64,000 bases of DNA. Source: Steromphala cineraria. Taxonomy: Eukaryota; Mollusca; Gastropoda; Trochida; Trochidae. Below are positions 62,194-64,000 of the stretch, one piece after another. The stretch's first letter is position 1; each line of letters starts with the position of its first letter. The stretch covers positions 66,326,790 through 66,390,789 of the forward strand of contig OU744729.1 of NCBI GenBank assembly GCA_916613615.1. The letters run 5' to 3'. Position numbers and translations under genes: made by a program. The notes below the pieces were generated by a model. The model was given only the letters and a program-made list of their open reading frames with translations, was not told where the DNA came from and made no database searches.

Positions 62194-64000
62194 TACAGAT
62201 ATAGGCTTTGCAATTTCATCAAAAACATGACTTTCAATATTTTGATTGAAAATGGGCAGAAACTGTTCTTTAAGGTGTACCAAGCATGTAGAGATTTGCA
62301 AAAACTGATTTTTAAGACCTTTTATTTTCACTTAAAATGACCAGTGTTAATTGAACAAGGGAGAGAACCCTACACAGACATCCACTGCATTTTCTACCAA
62401 AAACATGACTTTCAAAATTTTGATTAAAAATGGGCAGAAACTGTTTGTAAAGGTGTAGCGAGCATGTAGAGATGCGCACAAATTGATTTCTAAGACCTTT
62501 TATTTTGACGTATATTGAAAAATCTGAATTCAGGTTATACAGATATAGGCTTTGCATTTTTCATCAAAAACATGACTTTCAATATTTTGATTGAAAATGG
62601 GCAGAAACTGTTCTTTAAGGTGTACCAAGCATGTAGAGATTTGCAAAAACTGATTTTTAAGTCCTTTTATTTTCACTTAAAATGACCAGTGTTAATTGAA
62701 CAAGGGAGAGAACCCTACACAGACATCCACTGCATTTTCTACCAAAAACATGACTTTCAAAATTTTGATTAAAAATGGGCAGAAACTGTTCGTAAAGGTG
62801 TAGCGAGCATGTAGAGATGCGCACAAATTGATTTCTAAGACCTTTTATTTTGACGTTTATTGAAAAATCTGAATTCATGTTATACAGATATAGGCTTTGC
62901 ATTTTTCACCAAAAACATGACTTTCAAAATTTTGATTAAAAATGGGCAGAAACTGTTCGTAAAGGTGTAGCGAGCATGTAGAGATGTGCACAAATTGATT
63001 TCTAAGACCTTTTATTTTGACGTATATTGAAAAATATGTATTCAGGTTTTACAGATATAGGCTTTGCATTTTTCATCAAAAACATGACTTTCAATATTTT
63101 GATTGAAAATGGGCAGAAACTGTTCTTAAAGGTGTACCAAGCATGTAGAGATTTGCAAAAACTGATTTTAAGACCTTCTATTTTCACTTAAAATGACCAG
63201 TGTTAATTGAACAAGGGAGAGAACCCTACACAGACATCCACTGCATTTTCACCAACAACATGATTTTCAAAATTTTGATTAAAAATGGGCAGAAACTGTT
63301 CGTAAAGGTGTAGCGAGCATGTAGAGATGCGCACAAATTTATTTCTAAGACCTTTTATTTTGACGTATATTGAAAAATCTGAATTCAGGTTATACAGATA
63401 TAGGCTTTGCATTTTTCACCAAAAACATGACTTTCAAAATTTTGATTAAAAATGGGCAGAAACTGTTCGTAAAGGTGTAGCGAGCATGTAGAGATGCGCA
63501 CAAATTTATTTCTAAGACCTTTTATTTTGACGTATATTGAAAAATATGTATTCAGGTTTTACAGATATAGGCTTTGCATTTTTCATCAAAAACATGACTT
63601 TCATTATTTTGATTGAAAATGGGCAGAAACTGTTCTTAAAGGTGTACCAAGCATGTAGAGATTTGCAAAAACTGATTTTAAGACCTTCTATTTTCACTTA
63701 AAATGACCAGTGTTAATTGAACAAGGGAGAGAACCCTACACAGACATCCACTGCATTTTCACCAACAACATGATTTTCAAAATTTTGATTAAAAATGGGC
63801 AGAAACTGTTCGTAAAGGTGTAGCGAGCATGTAGAGATGCGCACAAATTGATTTCTAAGACCTTTTATTTTGACGTATATTGAAAAATCTGAATTCAGGT
63901 TATACAGATATAGGCTTTGCATTTTTCACCAAAAACATGACTTTCAAAATTTTGATTAAAAATGGGCAGAAACTGTTCGTAAAGGTGTAGCGAGCATGTA
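62194..64000 (-). repeat. A/B satellite array, right edge of window
   Basis: Same monomers and orientation; B units at 62312, 62657, about 63169 and about 63679, ending inside an A monomer at 64000. The last two HORs share GCATTTTCACCAACAACATG (about 63244 and 63754), a variant not seen elsewhere, and are about 510 bp apart, so they form another recent duplicate pair. Confidence 0.95.

Noticed and set aside
1..64000. CENP-B-box-like motif in the monomers
   Set aside because: TTCGTAAAGG in A resembles the start of the box, but the essential CGGG half and central A are absent in both monomers.
1..64000. Telomeric repeats, rRNA genes or functional tRNAs
   Set aside because: No TTAGGG-type tracts and no recognisable rRNA; the two tRNA-like segments lack closing acceptor stems and exact B boxes.

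Overview
The window looks like eukaryotic, almost certainly animal, repeat-rich chromosomal DNA. There is no operon structure, no rRNA and no intact protein-coding gene. Several decayed non-LTR retrotransposons (LINEs) end in short tandem tails, there are tRNA-like SINE heads, and a half PHD finger of a kind common in invertebrate mobile elements. I infer a marine invertebrate, most likely a bivalve mollusc, with modest confidence. About three quarters of the window (roughly 48 of 64 kb) is one satellite family.

Satellite. Two related monomers build the arrays: A (167 bp) and B (178 bp). They share their first ~120 bp and differ in the last 47 bp (A) or 58 bp (B). The first A after each B carries its own start variant (A'). 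With few exceptions the order is one B followed by one or more A, giving higher-order repeats (HORs) of 345, 512, 679, 846 and 1013 bp. Bases 1-3660 are in one orientation; everything from 3661 on is inverted. The arrays are 3661-29434, 43347-51377, 52514-61057 and 62194-64000. Larger tandem duplications of several monomers sit on top (periods of about 690, 845, 858, 1369, 1536, 2549/3061 and 3918 bp, plus a 9680-bp one). The many short, nearly identical reading frames across these arrays are by-products of the repeat, and I do not call them genes.

Interruption 1, 29435-43346 (13.9 kb), is non-satellite DNA. It opens with a TCTAGAA-rich array that matches the heat-shock-element pattern. It then holds long anonymous AT-rich stretches, two tRNA-like remnants, a LINE 3' end with a TCTG tail, a LINE nested in another LINE (34.9-35.95 kb), a frameshifted LINE reverse transcriptase (36.9-39.2 kb, minus strand), a candidate terminal-inverted-repeat (TIR) element with odd CpG/GpC use (39177-40435), a 3' tail of another retroelement (about 40.9 kb), a LINE C-terminal fragment (41.4-41.9 kb) and a long TC microsatellite.

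Interruption 2 is a 1136-bp element present twice (51378-52513 and 61058-62193). It has imperfect TIRs, 8-bp target-site duplications and GGCGAAAACG-type subterminal repeats. Inside are a LINE fragment and a PHD-finger fragment. The copies differ at about nine positions with no indels and sit at the same satellite position, so the element spread within the array by duplication of satellite plus insert rather than by a second transposition.

As a whole this reads as a pericentromeric or otherwise heterochromatic satellite domain evolving by unequal exchange, inversion and transposon entry. All homology statements come from reading the sequence; no search was run.
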